Source of the DNA: Maribacter luteus
GTDB taxonomy: Bacteria; Bacteroidota; Bacteroidia; Flavobacteriales; Flavobacteriaceae
NCBI RefSeq assembly: GCF_009674825.1
Contig: NZ_WKJH01000026.1
Coordinates: 1-64,000 of the forward strand
DNA length: 64,000 bases
Direction of reading: 5' to 3'
The notes under the pieces were generated by a model that was not told where the DNA came from, did not search any database, and saw only the letters and a program-made list of their open reading frames with translations. The translations under genes and the position numbers were made by a program. Numbering within the stretch: the stretch's first letter is position 1; the number at the start of each line of letters is the position of its first letter. This document shows positions 7,290-15,237 of the stretch, one piece after another.

Positions 7290-9149
7290 ATGGGAGTATC
7301 TGGTGTTGGTAAAAGCACTATAGGCTCCTTATTGTCAAAAAAATTAGGTATTCCTTTTTTCGATGGGGATGATTACCATCCTGAGAGTAATATTTTAAAA
7401 ATGTCTAAAGGAGAACCTTTAAATGACAAGGACAGACTGGATTGGCTACGAACTTTGAACCGGCTCGCCGTAAATCAATTAAAAACCAACAGTTGTATAA
7501 TAGTTTGTTCCGCCTTAAAAGAAAAATATCGGGAAATATTAGCTTATTCTATTGAAAGTAAATCAAAATGGGTTTTTCTCAATGGTTCTTTTGAACATAT
7601 ACTCGAAAGAATAAAAAATCGAAAGGGTCATTTTATGCCTGCACATTTGCTAAAATCACAATTTGAAACTTTAGAAATCCCTAAAAATGCCATTGAAATA
7701 AATATCAATCAAACACCCAATAACATTGTGGAAATAATAAAAAACGAGATAATATCCAAATCACAATTTGGTCTCTTTGGATTAGGGGTTATGGGCAAAA
7801 GTCTATGCCGCAACTTAGCAAGTAAAAATTTTAGAATATCGATGTTCAATAGGCATGTTGAAAGTAAGGAAGTGGACGTTGCGGTAAATTTCAAGAACGA
7901 ATTCGAAGAATTATCTACAGCACTTGCCTTTGATGACATTGAATTTTTTGTAAATTCTTTACAGACACCACGAAAAATCATGTTGATGGTGAATGCTGGT
8001 AAAACAATAGACTTGGTTATCGAAGACATCTTGCCATTTTTGTCCGCAGAAGATATTTTAATAGACGGGGGTAATTCTAATTACAATAAAACCAAGGAAC
8101 GGTTTGATTATTTAAAATCTAAAAATATTCATTTTATAGGTACAGGAGTTTCCGGTGGTGAACAAGGAGCTTTAAAAGGCCCATCCATAATGCCGGGAGG
8201 TGATAAAGAGGTTTATGAAAAAGTGAAGCCATTTTTTGAGGCGATAGCGGCCAAAGGTGAAAACAATTTACCCTGTTGCTCCTACATTGGACCTGAAGGG
8301 AGCGGTCATTTTGTGAAAATGGTACATAACGGAATTGAATATGTAGAAATGCAATTATTGGCCGAAGTATATACATTACTAAAAGCATTGGGAAATAATC
8401 CCGATCAAATGGCAGATATTTTAGAGTCTTGGAAAGAAACGAACAGTTATTTATTGGAAATTACGATTGATATCCTTAGAAAAAAAGAAGGTGATGATTG
8501 GTTGATCCATAAAATAATGGATAAAGCTGGCAATAAAGGCACAGGAAACTGGACAACTATTACAACCGCCCAATTAGGGGTACCCAGTACCATGATCGCT
8601 TCTGCCCTATTTTCACGTTATACTTCTTTTTACAAAGATGAAAGGACAGCAGCAAGTATAAATTTTGAAGCAAAAGATAACTCTAAACCTAATATAACCA
8701 ATACCGATATTTTAAAAGCCTATCAATTTGCAAGAATAATGAATCATTATCAAGGTTTTAAATTAATCATAGAAGCATCCAATAGTTATAAATGGGAATT
8801 GAATTTAAGTGAATTGTCTAGAATTTGGACCAATGGTTGTATAATCAGATCTGACCTTATGGTAAATCTGGTCGAAGTTTTTAAATCAACCGACAATTTA
8901 TTGACCAGTGATATAATAATTCAACAGCTTAAGTCTTTAAAACCGAGTATTAAAAAAGTAGTTTCCCAAGGTGTTTTAAACGAGTTGCCAATCCCGAACT
9001 TAAGTGAATCGATTAACTTTTTAAATTGTTTTACAACAGCAAATTCATCAGCAAATTTAATACAAGCCCAACGTGATTATTTTGGAGCCCATACTTATCA
9101 AAGAATAGATGATAAATCTAATAAATTTTATCATACAAACTGGATATAA
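7290..9149 (+). CDS. Gluconokinase - 6-phosphogluconate dehydrogenase fusion
   Basis: This is one 619-residue chain with two enzymes. Residues 1-157 are a gluconate kinase: P-loop GVSGVGKS, FFDGDDYHPESN, GEPLNDKDR, CSALKEKYR and GHFMPAHLLKSQFETLE. Residues 159-619 are a decarboxylating 6-phosphogluconate dehydrogenase: nucleotide fold GLFGLGVMG, GVSGGEQGA, HFVKMVHN with Lys343, GCIIRSDLM and the C-terminal QRDYFGAHTYQR. Together they would take gluconate to ribulose 5-phosphate. The ATG at 7290 leaves out most of the first beta-strand of the kinase. The upstream frame reads IIFI directly before it, so a non-ATG start slightly upstream is possible. The transporter gene follows after 24 bases. 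Confidence 0.92.
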   Translation: MGVSGVGKSTIGSLLSKKLGIPFFDGDDYHPESNILKMSKGEPLNDKDRLDWLRTLNRLAVNQLKTNSCIIVCSALKEKYREILAYSIESKSKWVFLNGSFEHILERIKNRKGHFMPAHLLKSQFETLEIPKNAIEININQTPNNIVEIIKNEIISKSQFGLFGLGVMGKSLCRNLASKNFRISMFNRHVESKEVDVAVNFKNEFEELSTALAFDDIEFFVNSLQTPRKIMLMVNAGKTIDLVIEDILPFLSAEDILIDGGNSNYNKTKERFDYLKSKNIHFIGTGVSGGEQGALKGPSIMPGGDKEVYEKVKPFFEAIAAKGENNLPCCSYIGPEGSGHFVKMVHNGIEYVEMQLLAEVYTLLKALGNNPDQMADILESWKETNSYLLEITIDILRKKEGDDWLIHKIMDKAGNKGTGNWTTITTAQLGVPSTMIASALFSRYTSFYKDERTAASINFEAKDNSKPNITNTDILKAYQFARIMNHYQGFKLIIEASNSYKWELNLSELSRIWTNGCIIRSDLMVNLVEVFKSTDNLLTSDIIIQQLKSLKPSIKKVVSQGVLNELPIPNLSESINFLNCFTTANSSANLIQAQRDYFGAHTYQRIDDKSNKFYHTNWI

Positions 9150-9173
9150 CAGACTAACTTAAACTAAAACCCA

Positions 9174-10451
9174 ATGCCAATATCCCAAAATAAAACATCC
9201 ATATTAAAAAAAATCATTGCCATCATATTAGGCTTTGGTCCTGGAATCTTTGCTATAGGCTACACCATCGGCACAGGAAGTGTAACGTCTATGATCGTAG
9301 CCGGAAGTAAATTTGGAATGCAGTTATTATGGGTGCTTTTGGTAAGCTGTTTGTTTTCGGGAGTCTTAATGTTTGCTTATGGAAATTACGCTTTGCTCAC
9401 AGGAGAAACCGCACTTTACGGTTTTAAAAAACATTTAAAATTCGGAAAGACCTTAGCAATTTTGATAATTATTGGAATTACGTTCGGGCAATGGAACTCC
9501 TTAATGGGGATCTTAGGTATTTCCGCCAATATAATCTTCGAAATATTAGCCGTTAATTTCGAAGGCTTGGTACCCCTTAAATACGAAATAGTCTTAATTA
9601 CAGCCATAATAATCATAGTCGTTTTCTATTTACTTATGCTGGTTGGAAAATATACTTTTTTTGAGAAGATTTTGGTCATTTTCGTCACCATAATGGGCTT
9701 CTCGTTCATACTTTCCTTGTTCTTTGTCCAACCACTTCCAATAGATGTTGTTAAAGGATTGATACCTACAATACCCAAAGTTCCTGGAGGCAAAATGTTA
9801 GTGGCCGCTTTTGTAGGTACAACCATGGCAGCAGCTACTTTTTTATCCCGTCCACTCTTCGTTAAAGGAAAAGGATGGAATGCCAATAATTTGAAAGAAC
9901 AAAAGAAAGACTCCATAACCGCGGCGATTTTAATATTCATAATAAGCGGTACCATAATGGCAGTTGCATGTGGAGCACTATTTCATCAAGGTAAAGTAGT
10001 AACTGAAGTTTTGGATATGGCCAATACATTGGAACCTGTTGCAGGAAAATGGGCGGTTAGTATATTCTTTTTTGGCGCCTTGAGCGCCGGGTTATCATCT
10101 ATTTTCCCTTGCCTATTAATCGCACCTCTCTTAATCGCAGACTACCAATCCGGAAAGTTAGATACTTCGTCCAGACAATTTAGAATCATAACCGCCTTAG
10201 CATGTTTAGTTGCTTTGATCGGTCCGGCATTTGGGGCGAATCCCATAGAAATTCAAATTTTGTCTCAGGTATTCAATGTATTTGTTTTACCAATAGTGGT
10301 TCTCGGAATCATATTAATGCTAAGCAATAAAAAAGTTATGAAGGGTTATAAGACAAGTACAGGTGTTTATATAGGTTTGTATGCAGCATTGTTCTTTTCT
10401 TTGATTATTTCGTTCAATGGTATATTGGCACTTTTGGAATATTCCGTTTAG
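9174..10451 (+). CDS. NRAMP-like membrane transporter lacking the metal-site motifs
   Basis: The 425-residue protein has about eleven membrane segments and the NRAMP fold signature at the N-terminus (GFGPGIFAIGYTIGTGS). In true NRAMP metal transporters TM1 has DPGN and TM6 has MPH. Here the aligned TM1 stretch reads IGTG (residues 32-35) and TM6 reads MAA (218-220), so the metal-binding Asp, Asn and His are absent. The rest of TM6 and TM7 remains NRAMP-like. It is the second gene of a gluconate-type operon, 24 bases after the kinase/dehydrogenase. Sugar-acid or other non-metal transport is therefore a reasonable guess, not shown. Confidence 0.8.
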   Translation: MPISQNKTSILKKIIAIILGFGPGIFAIGYTIGTGSVTSMIVAGSKFGMQLLWVLLVSCLFSGVLMFAYGNYALLTGETALYGFKKHLKFGKTLAILIIIGITFGQWNSLMGILGISANIIFEILAVNFEGLVPLKYEIVLITAIIIIVVFYLLMLVGKYTFFEKILVIFVTIMGFSFILSLFFVQPLPIDVVKGLIPTIPKVPGGKMLVAAFVGTTMAAATFLSRPLFVKGKGWNANNLKEQKKDSITAAILIFIISGTIMAVACGALFHQGKVVTEVLDMANTLEPVAGKWAVSIFFFGALSAGLSSIFPCLLIAPLLIADYQSGKLDTSSRQFRIITALACLVALIGPAFGANPIEIQILSQVFNVFVLPIVVLGIILMLSNKKVMKGYKTSTGVYIGLYAALFFSLIISFNGILALLEYSV

Positions 10452-10545
10452 GATTTTATTCTAATGCCTTATTAAAATATCACCATATCCTGATTCAAAC
10501 CCTTATTAATTATTTAAGACCAACAATTTAAAACATTTAATTTCC

Positions 10546-11238
10546 GTGAAGATTAGTTTAGTAGATAAGAATGCGAATAGGTTGTTCCAAAATGATGTGA
10601 TCTGTAAAATTCGCGATTTGATCAATATTAGAAATTTAGAATATGGAGATAAATTGCCTTCTGAAAGAATCATGTCCGAAAAATTCAATATCAAAAGAAA
10701 TCATATTAGGGAAGCAATAAGGAAGTTGGAGTTTTACGGGGTTCTGAAATCTATGGCGCAAAGCGGTACTATTCTCGCTATTGGATTAACGGGGTTCAAT
10801 GGTATGGTAGATGAAATTATTTCCCTAGACCCCCCATCTTTTGATGAATTGGTAGAAACTAGGATTTCGTTGGAATTAAAAACGGTTTTTCTTGCTTCAG
10901 AGAGAAGGACCGATGCGGATTTAAAGAAGATAAAAGATTCCCTAAACGCCTATAAAGCCCGAATCATTGAAGGCCAAGATTATTTAGAGGAAGATTTATT
11001 GTTTCATTTAGCAATCGCTAAGGCCAGTAAGAACAAAACCCTTTTGACATTAATGCTTTTAATTACACCACCGATTCTTTCAACTTACGAAAGGGATAAA
11101 GTCTGTGAGGGCGATAAAATCGAATCTGAAATCAAAAAGCATGAAAATATTTACTCTGCTATTGCCAATAAGGATCCTCAACTTGCTGAGGAAATGATGA
11201 AAGATCACTTTTTCAAATTATCAAAATACATAGAATAG
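10546..11238 (+). CDS. GntR family regulator, FadR subfamily
   Basis: The 230-residue protein has an N-terminal winged helix (about 15-80) with the GntR signature GDKLPSERIMSEKF and HIREAIRKLEFYGVL. A helical FCD ligand domain (about 95-225) follows, with LFHLAIAKAS and a late HEN...I motif. It starts with GTG (10546); no ATG fits the motif spacing. FCD-type regulators usually sense small carboxylic acids, including gluconate and uronates. It lies between the gluconate genes and the PL7 lyase, 33 bases upstream of the lyase. It is the obvious candidate to bind the triple repeat at 7212-7250. Confidence 0.88.
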   Translation: MKISLVDKNANRLFQNDVICKIRDLINIRNLEYGDKLPSERIMSEKFNIKRNHIREAIRKLEFYGVLKSMAQSGTILAIGLTGFNGMVDEIISLDPPSFDELVETRISLELKTVFLASERRTDADLKKIKDSLNAYKARIIEGQDYLEEDLLFHLAIAKASKNKTLLTLMLLITPPILSTYERDKVCEGDKIESEIKKHENIYSAIANKDPQLAEEMMKDHFFKLSKYIE

Positions 11239-11271
11239 AAGTACTACTTAAAATTATAAAGCGAAAAAATC

Positions 11272-12369
11272 ATGGATAAAAAAATCATTAAAACAACATC
11301 AAAATTACTCCTATTAAGTTTGTTTCTAATACATATTGGTTGCAACACCACTCCTAAAAAATCGAGTAATAAAGAAAGTGACAAAACCGTGTACGCTAGC
11401 GACGTTATTCCTTTTTTCAATCATTGGAAATTGATTTTAGGTGACGGCTCCAATGTAGGTTATGCAATAAATTATGAGAACAAGGATTTCTTTTACACCG
11501 TTAATGAAGATAGTATAAATTGGGTAGTTTTCAAAGCACCAAATAGTGGTGAGACACACGGAACCTCGAACAACACTAGAACAGAATTGGCACAAGTTAA
11601 AAAATGGTACCCAAAAACCGCTAACGATAAATTGACCGCTACACTTAAAGTCATGAATGTATCGGCTACGGGTGACGCCCGTGTCGCAGCCTCTCACGCT
11701 GTAGTGGTTGGCCAAATCCATAGTGCAGATAAGCATGAAAACGAACCACTTAAAATATTCTACAAGAAATTTCCGGGCCATACCAAAGGATCCGTTTTTT
11801 GGCACTATGAAATCAACACAAAAGGTGATGATAATTCTAAAAGATGGGATTACTCCACTGCTGTTTGGGGCAATGACTTTTCAGTTGTTGGCACAGAAGC
11901 GAACACTTACCCTCCTGAGCCAAAAGACGGTATTGCCTTAGGTGAGGAATTTACCTATAATATCGAAGTTAAGGATGGTATCATGACCTTGGAATTTATG
12001 AGTGAAGGCCACGAAACAAAAACGTTCACAAAAAATTTGATCGAATCAGAATATATTACGACCGCGGATATTCCAGAGCAAACAAAAAAATTATTTGTGC
12101 CAATTGGTCAAGATGGGGTTGAACTTAAAGAAGCGTACACAGAAGAAGGTTTGTTTTTTAAACTAGGTGCATACAATCAAACAAATGGAAAATCGCCGGA
12201 AGTAAATAGGAATTGGTGTTCTGGTGCAGAAACACATGGGGGAGATATTCAAAAGCAATATGAAGACGGAAACTATGCTGAAGTATGGTTTAAAACAGGG
12301 GAAATTTCCATAAATAAAAATGCAGTTTCAAATGAAGGCTATTTTAATAAAAATGACCATGTCAATTAA
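11272..12369 (+). CDS. Alginate lyase, polysaccharide lyase family 7, lipoprotein
   Basis: The 365-residue protein has a lipoprotein signal (LLLSLFLIHIGC, lipid Cys near residue 24) and one PL7 beta-jelly-roll domain. The three family motifs are present: NNTRTELAQ (Arg103-Leu106), VGQIHS (Gln148-His150) and FKLGAYNQ with Tyr301. These correspond to the R(S/T)EL, QIH and YxKxGxYxQ segments that line the cleft. QIH variants are usually linked with activity on guluronate-containing blocks. It would act at the cell surface, cutting alginate by beta-elimination. A close relative lies at 17261-18328 and the SDR reductase follows. Confidence 0.92.
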   Translation: MDKKIIKTTSKLLLLSLFLIHIGCNTTPKKSSNKESDKTVYASDVIPFFNHWKLILGDGSNVGYAINYENKDFFYTVNEDSINWVVFKAPNSGETHGTSNNTRTELAQVKKWYPKTANDKLTATLKVMNVSATGDARVAASHAVVVGQIHSADKHENEPLKIFYKKFPGHTKGSVFWHYEINTKGDDNSKRWDYSTAVWGNDFSVVGTEANTYPPEPKDGIALGEEFTYNIEVKDGIMTLEFMSEGHETKTFTKNLIESEYITTADIPEQTKKLFVPIGQDGVELKEAYTEEGLFFKLGAYNQTNGKSPEVNRNWCSGAETHGGDIQKQYEDGNYAEVWFKTGEISINKNAVSNEGYFNKNDHVN

Positions 12370-12463
12370 TTTAAAATATCTTAAAACCCTAAGAATAAAT
12401 TTACATGAACCAAAATATGACGGATTGTAGGTTACAAGTGACCATTAAAAACGAATAAAAAAC

Positions 12464-13234
12464 ATGAAAAACATTAATAAATTAGTCGGTAAAAATGTCC
12501 TAATAACAGCTGGGGCCCAAGGAATAGGTGAATCCATAACAAAACATTTCATCGATAGTGGAGCCAATGTCGCCATTCACTATTTTTCCAGTGCCGAAAC
12601 TGCGAATCAATTAACCGAATACGCTATTAGTAAAGGACAAAAAGCGGTTGCCATAGGTGGTGACCTAACAAAAGAAACAGATGCGAATGCATTAATTGAA
12701 GATACCGTAGCGTCTTTAGGTGGATTGGACATATTGATAAATAACGCAGGCTCACTTGTTTCCCGTAAATTACTCAGTGAGATGGAGGCTGATTTCTGGC
12801 ACAAGGTAATGGACATTAACCTAACATCCATGATGTTCGTAACTCGGGCAGCATCTCCTTATTTAACTCAAAATGAAAATAGTAGCATTGTTAATTTGGC
12901 TTCACTCGCCGGGCGAAAAGGAGGCCATCCAGGTTCTTTAGCTTATTCTACCAGTAAGGGAGCCATCCTCACATTCACCAGGGCACTGTCCTCAGAATTG
13001 GGCCCCCAAGGTGTAAGGGTCAACGCTGTTGCTCCGGGACTTATTCTAGGCACCTCATTTCATAACACACATACAACAAAAGAATCTGCCGACGAAACAA
13101 CGGCCGGCATACCTATCAAAAGAGCTGGTAACGCTAATGATGTGGCACGGGCAGTAGTATATCTAGCCTCTGAATACGACGGTTTTATTACTGGTGCTAC
13201 GCTCGATATCAATGGTGGCGTCTACAATATGTAA
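12464..13234 (+). CDS. SDR family oxidoreductase, possible DEH reductase
   Basis: The 256-residue short-chain dehydrogenase has the cofactor motif TAGAQGIG in place of TGxxxGIG, NNAG near residue 91, a catalytic serine in NLASLAG, and Tyr161-Ser-Thr-Ser-Lys165. PG near residue 188 and the C-terminal LDINGGVYNM complete the classic SDR/FabG-like pattern. Alginate lyases finally yield 4-deoxy-L-erythro-5-hexoseulose uronate (DEH). In alginate users an SDR reduces DEH to 2-keto-3-deoxygluconate. Directly following a PL7 lyase (94-base gap), this gene is a good candidate for that step. Sequence alone cannot exclude another substrate. Confidence 0.82.
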   Translation: MKNINKLVGKNVLITAGAQGIGESITKHFIDSGANVAIHYFSSAETANQLTEYAISKGQKAVAIGGDLTKETDANALIEDTVASLGGLDILINNAGSLVSRKLLSEMEADFWHKVMDINLTSMMFVTRAASPYLTQNENSSIVNLASLAGRKGGHPGSLAYSTSKGAILTFTRALSSELGPQGVRVNAVAPGLILGTSFHNTHTTKESADETTAGIPIKRAGNANDVARAVVYLASEYDGFITGATLDINGGVYNM

Positions 13235-13340
13235 TCGCCATTCACGGGAATGTTGTCTTCATTGGGCTTAAGTATTTATAAGTTCTATAAAAAATTGGCA
13301 ACCCTCATTAATTATGGCATAACACTGGTTATTAAATAAT

Positions 13341-13390
13341 ACCCTCTAAAGAACCTTGATTAGTCCGGGTTAATTAGAGGGTGTTTTATT
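13341..13390 (+). terminator. Hairpin terminator after the alginate SDR gene
   Basis: ACCCTCTAA (13341-13349) pairs perfectly with TTAGAGGGT (13374-13382) across a 24-base loop. GTTTTATT follows. The T-run is weak, but the place between two transcription units fits termination. Confidence 0.55.
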
Positions 13391-13490
13391 AGCGATATGT
13401 TAGCTTAATTACCGTTGAGCATTATTTCAAATCCAAATACTACATCAGTACAAAAAATAAGAAATATGAAAAATAATTAAACAAAAGCCC

Positions 13491-13513
13491 AAAATGTGAC
13501 AAATGTCACTTTT
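13491..13513 (+). promoter_or_regulatory. CRP/FNR-like binding site
   Basis: GTGACA-AA-TGTCAC (13496-13509) is a perfect 6-bp dyad, extended by AAAA and TTTT at the outer ends. TGTGA-N6-TCAC matches the classic CRP-family consensus except for the last base. Its centre (13502.5) lies about 41-42 bases before the start site predicted from the TATATTTG box at 13532-13539, the usual distance for activation by direct contact. The binding protein is not in this window. Confidence 0.5.
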
Positions 13514-13526
13514 CAAGCACAAAACC

Positions 13527-13544
13527 TATCGTATATTTGCGATA
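13527..13544 (+). promoter_or_regulatory. ArsR-type operator copy 1 over a promoter box
   Basis: The dyad TATCG-TATATTTG-CGATA has 5-bp perfect arms. Its centre is exactly TATATTTG, a TAnnTTTG -7 element, so repressor binding would block the promoter. An almost identical site lies just after the arsR gene (13944-13961). With one preceding base pair (CC) and the trailing A, the shared block is about 21 bases. Confidence 0.6.
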
Positions 13545-13620
13545 AGAAATTTGAAATGGGCCGAAATACAAAACCGAAAAAAGTACATTTTGGCAAATTT
13601 TCATTACCAGATAAAAATAG

Positions 13621-13929
13621 GTGAAAAGAAGTTTAGAACATATTACCTACGGAAAAGATACAGAAGCTTTGGCGAAATTCGCCAAAGCCTTAGGGCATCC
13701 TACCCGAATAGCGATTTTAAAACATCTAGAAAATCAATCATGCTGTTTTACAGGGGATTTGGTCGATGTATTCCCATTGGCCCAATCAACTATTTCCCAG
13801 CACCTTAAAGAGTTGAAAAACGCTGGTCTTATCCAAGGTGAATTAAAACCGCCAAAAATTAAATATTGTATAAACCAAGAGAACTGGCAGACAGCCAAAA
13901 CTATGTTCAAAGATTTTTTTGAACGATAA
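13621..13929 (+). CDS. ArsR/SmtB family repressor
   Basis: The 102-residue winged-helix protein has AKALGHPTRIAILKHLENQ, then a Cys pair (SCCF, about residues 40-41), the recognition helix AQSTISQHLKELKNAGLI, and the wing PPKIKYCIN. The Cys pair sits near where ArsR proteins hold their metalloid site, and a third Cys is in the wing. The start is GTG at 13621, which gives the usual ArsR length. It begins an operon of six genes. Identical operator-like dyads lie before it and just after it, so it probably represses both itself and the genes downstream. Confidence 0.88.
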   Translation: MKRSLEHITYGKDTEALAKFAKALGHPTRIAILKHLENQSCCFTGDLVDVFPLAQSTISQHLKELKNAGLIQGELKPPKIKYCINQENWQTAKTMFKDFFER

Positions 13930-13943
13930 TTTTTTAATAATCC

Positions 13944-13961
13944 TATCGTCTATTTGCGATA
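13944..13961 (+). promoter_or_regulatory. ArsR-type operator copy 2
   Basis: TATCG-TCTATTTG-CGATA differs from copy 1 by one central base (A to C). It starts 14 bases after the arsR stop and lies 16 bases before the thioredoxin gene. The centre TCTATTTG is one base off the TAnnTTTG box, so a second, weaker promoter is possible. Confidence 0.55.
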
Positions 13962-13977
13962 AACTAAATTTTAAGTC

Positions 13978-14214
13978 ATGAGTAAAGTAATTAAAATCCT
14001 AGGTACAGGTTGCCCTAAATGTCAATCTTTGACCGGTGTAGTTAAAGAAGTGGTAAATGAAAACAACATTGACGCCACTATTGAAAAAGTTGAGGATATC
14101 ATGGATATCATGAAATACAATGTAATGTCGACCCCTGCTTTGGTGATTGATGATGTGGTCACCATCAAAGGACGTATACCCTCAAAAGATGAAGTACTGG
14201 CCCTATTGAACTAA
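13978..14214 (+). CDS. Small redox-active disulfide (thioredoxin-fold) protein
   Basis: The 78-residue protein has GTGCPKCQ (CxxC at residues 12-15) at the end of the first strand. MSTPALVIDD gives the cis-Pro loop and GRIPSKDEVLALL the last helix. This is the compact thioredoxin type of MTH895-like proteins, often encoded beside metal or arsenic-linked permeases. It is cytoplasmic, with no signal peptide. It lies between the ArsR gene and the permease, 45 bases from the permease. Confidence 0.88.
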   Translation: MSKVIKILGTGCPKCQSLTGVVKEVVNENNIDATIEKVEDIMDIMKYNVMSTPALVIDDVVTIKGRIPSKDEVLALLN

Positions 14215-14259
14215 AGGGTAAAACCATTGTAAATCTTATTATTCGTAAATCCATTTAAC

Positions 14260-15237
14260 ATGTTTGATTGGGTACAACATTTGGCAGATTGGTTTGTCTA
14301 TGATGTATTGAAGTTAGGCCAAGGGGAACATTTATCCGAGGCCTTGAACTTTTTCATTTATGACACCATCAAGATTTTGATCTTACTTTTCGTGGTTATA
14401 TTTTTTATGGGAATAGTAAATAGTTACTTTCCCATAGATAAGGTCAAAAATTATCTATCCAGAAATAAATTATACGGATCGGAATATCTTATGGCAAGTC
14501 TTTTCGGTACAGTTACACCTTTTTGTTCCTGTTCCTCGGTTCCCTTGTTCATTGGTTTCGTAAGTGGTGGAATTCCCCTTGGGGTTACTTTCGCTTTCTT
14601 GATTACCTCTCCCCTTGTTAATGAAGTGGCCGTTGGCTTATTTATTGGACTTTTCGGAGTTAAAATGACCCTGATCTATGTATTCAGTGGTGTTTTGCTC
14701 GGCACTATTTCCGGAATGGTCCTTCAAAAATTAAAATTGGAATCCTATTTAACTCCTTGGGTTAAAGACATTTTGGCCAATGCCCAAAAAGAACAAGATG
14801 CTTTTATAGCCGACAAATCATCCTTAAGGGCCAGATTACCCATAATTTGGGCCGAAGTACTTAAAATTCTTAAAGGAATCGTTCCTTATGTAATCGTGGG
14901 AATTGCTATTGGCGGATTGATGCACGGTTACATTCCAAAAGGTTTTTTTGAAAAGTACATGGCCAAAGATAACCTGTTCGCGGTGCCGATAGCCACAATA
15001 TTGGCCGTTCCCATGTACTCGAATGCATCCGGTATACTCCCGGTAATTCAAGTTCTGGTATCCAAAGGCATCCCTATAGGAACTGCAATTGCCTTTATGA
15101 TGGGCGTCGTAGGCCTATCGTTGCCAGAAGCCATGCTCTTGAAAAAAGTAATGACCTTAAAGCTTATAGGAATTTTCTTTGGAGTCGTAACCCTTTGTAT
15201 CATCATTTCAGGCTATATATTCAACATTATCTTATGA
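14260..15237 (+). CDS. Permease of the DUF318/UPF0718 (ArsP-like) family
   Basis: The 325-residue inner-membrane protein has about eight to ten helices. The first half carries TPFCSCSSVPLFIGF (cysteines near residues 88 and 90), the hallmark of this permease family. The second half carries AVPMYSNASGILPV. Some relatives (ArsP) export trivalent organoarsenicals through such a cysteine pair, and others have no known substrate. It is followed by a gene whose ATG overlaps its TGA stop (ATGA at 15234-15237), so translation is probably coupled. Confidence 0.87.
   Translation: MFDWVQHLADWFVYDVLKLGQGEHLSEALNFFIYDTIKILILLFVVIFFMGIVNSYFPIDKVKNYLSRNKLYGSEYLMASLFGTVTPFCSCSSVPLFIGFVSGGIPLGVTFAFLITSPLVNEVAVGLFIGLFGVKMTLIYVFSGVLLGTISGMVLQKLKLESYLTPWVKDILANAQKEQDAFIADKSSLRARLPIIWAEVLKILKGIVPYVIVGIAIGGLMHGYIPKGFFEKYMAKDNLFAVPIATILAVPMYSNASGILPVIQVLVSKGIPIGTAIAFMMGVVGLSLPEAMLLKKVMTLKLIGIFFGVVTLCIIISGYIFNIIL

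Larger units (their letters stand above)
13235..13620. other. Intergenic region: terminator, CRP-like box and ArsR operator
   Basis: This region contains a terminator-like hairpin (13341-13390), a CRP/FNR-like palindrome (13491-13513) and the first copy of an operator (13527-13544), each listed separately. About 80 bases separate the operator from the GTG start of the regulator. No gene is seen. Confidence 0.6.

Noticed and set aside
13503-13808. 101-residue + strand frame overlapping arsR
   Set aside because: It runs in another frame over the ArsR-like gene, which has a clear winged-helix sequence; this frame has no motif.
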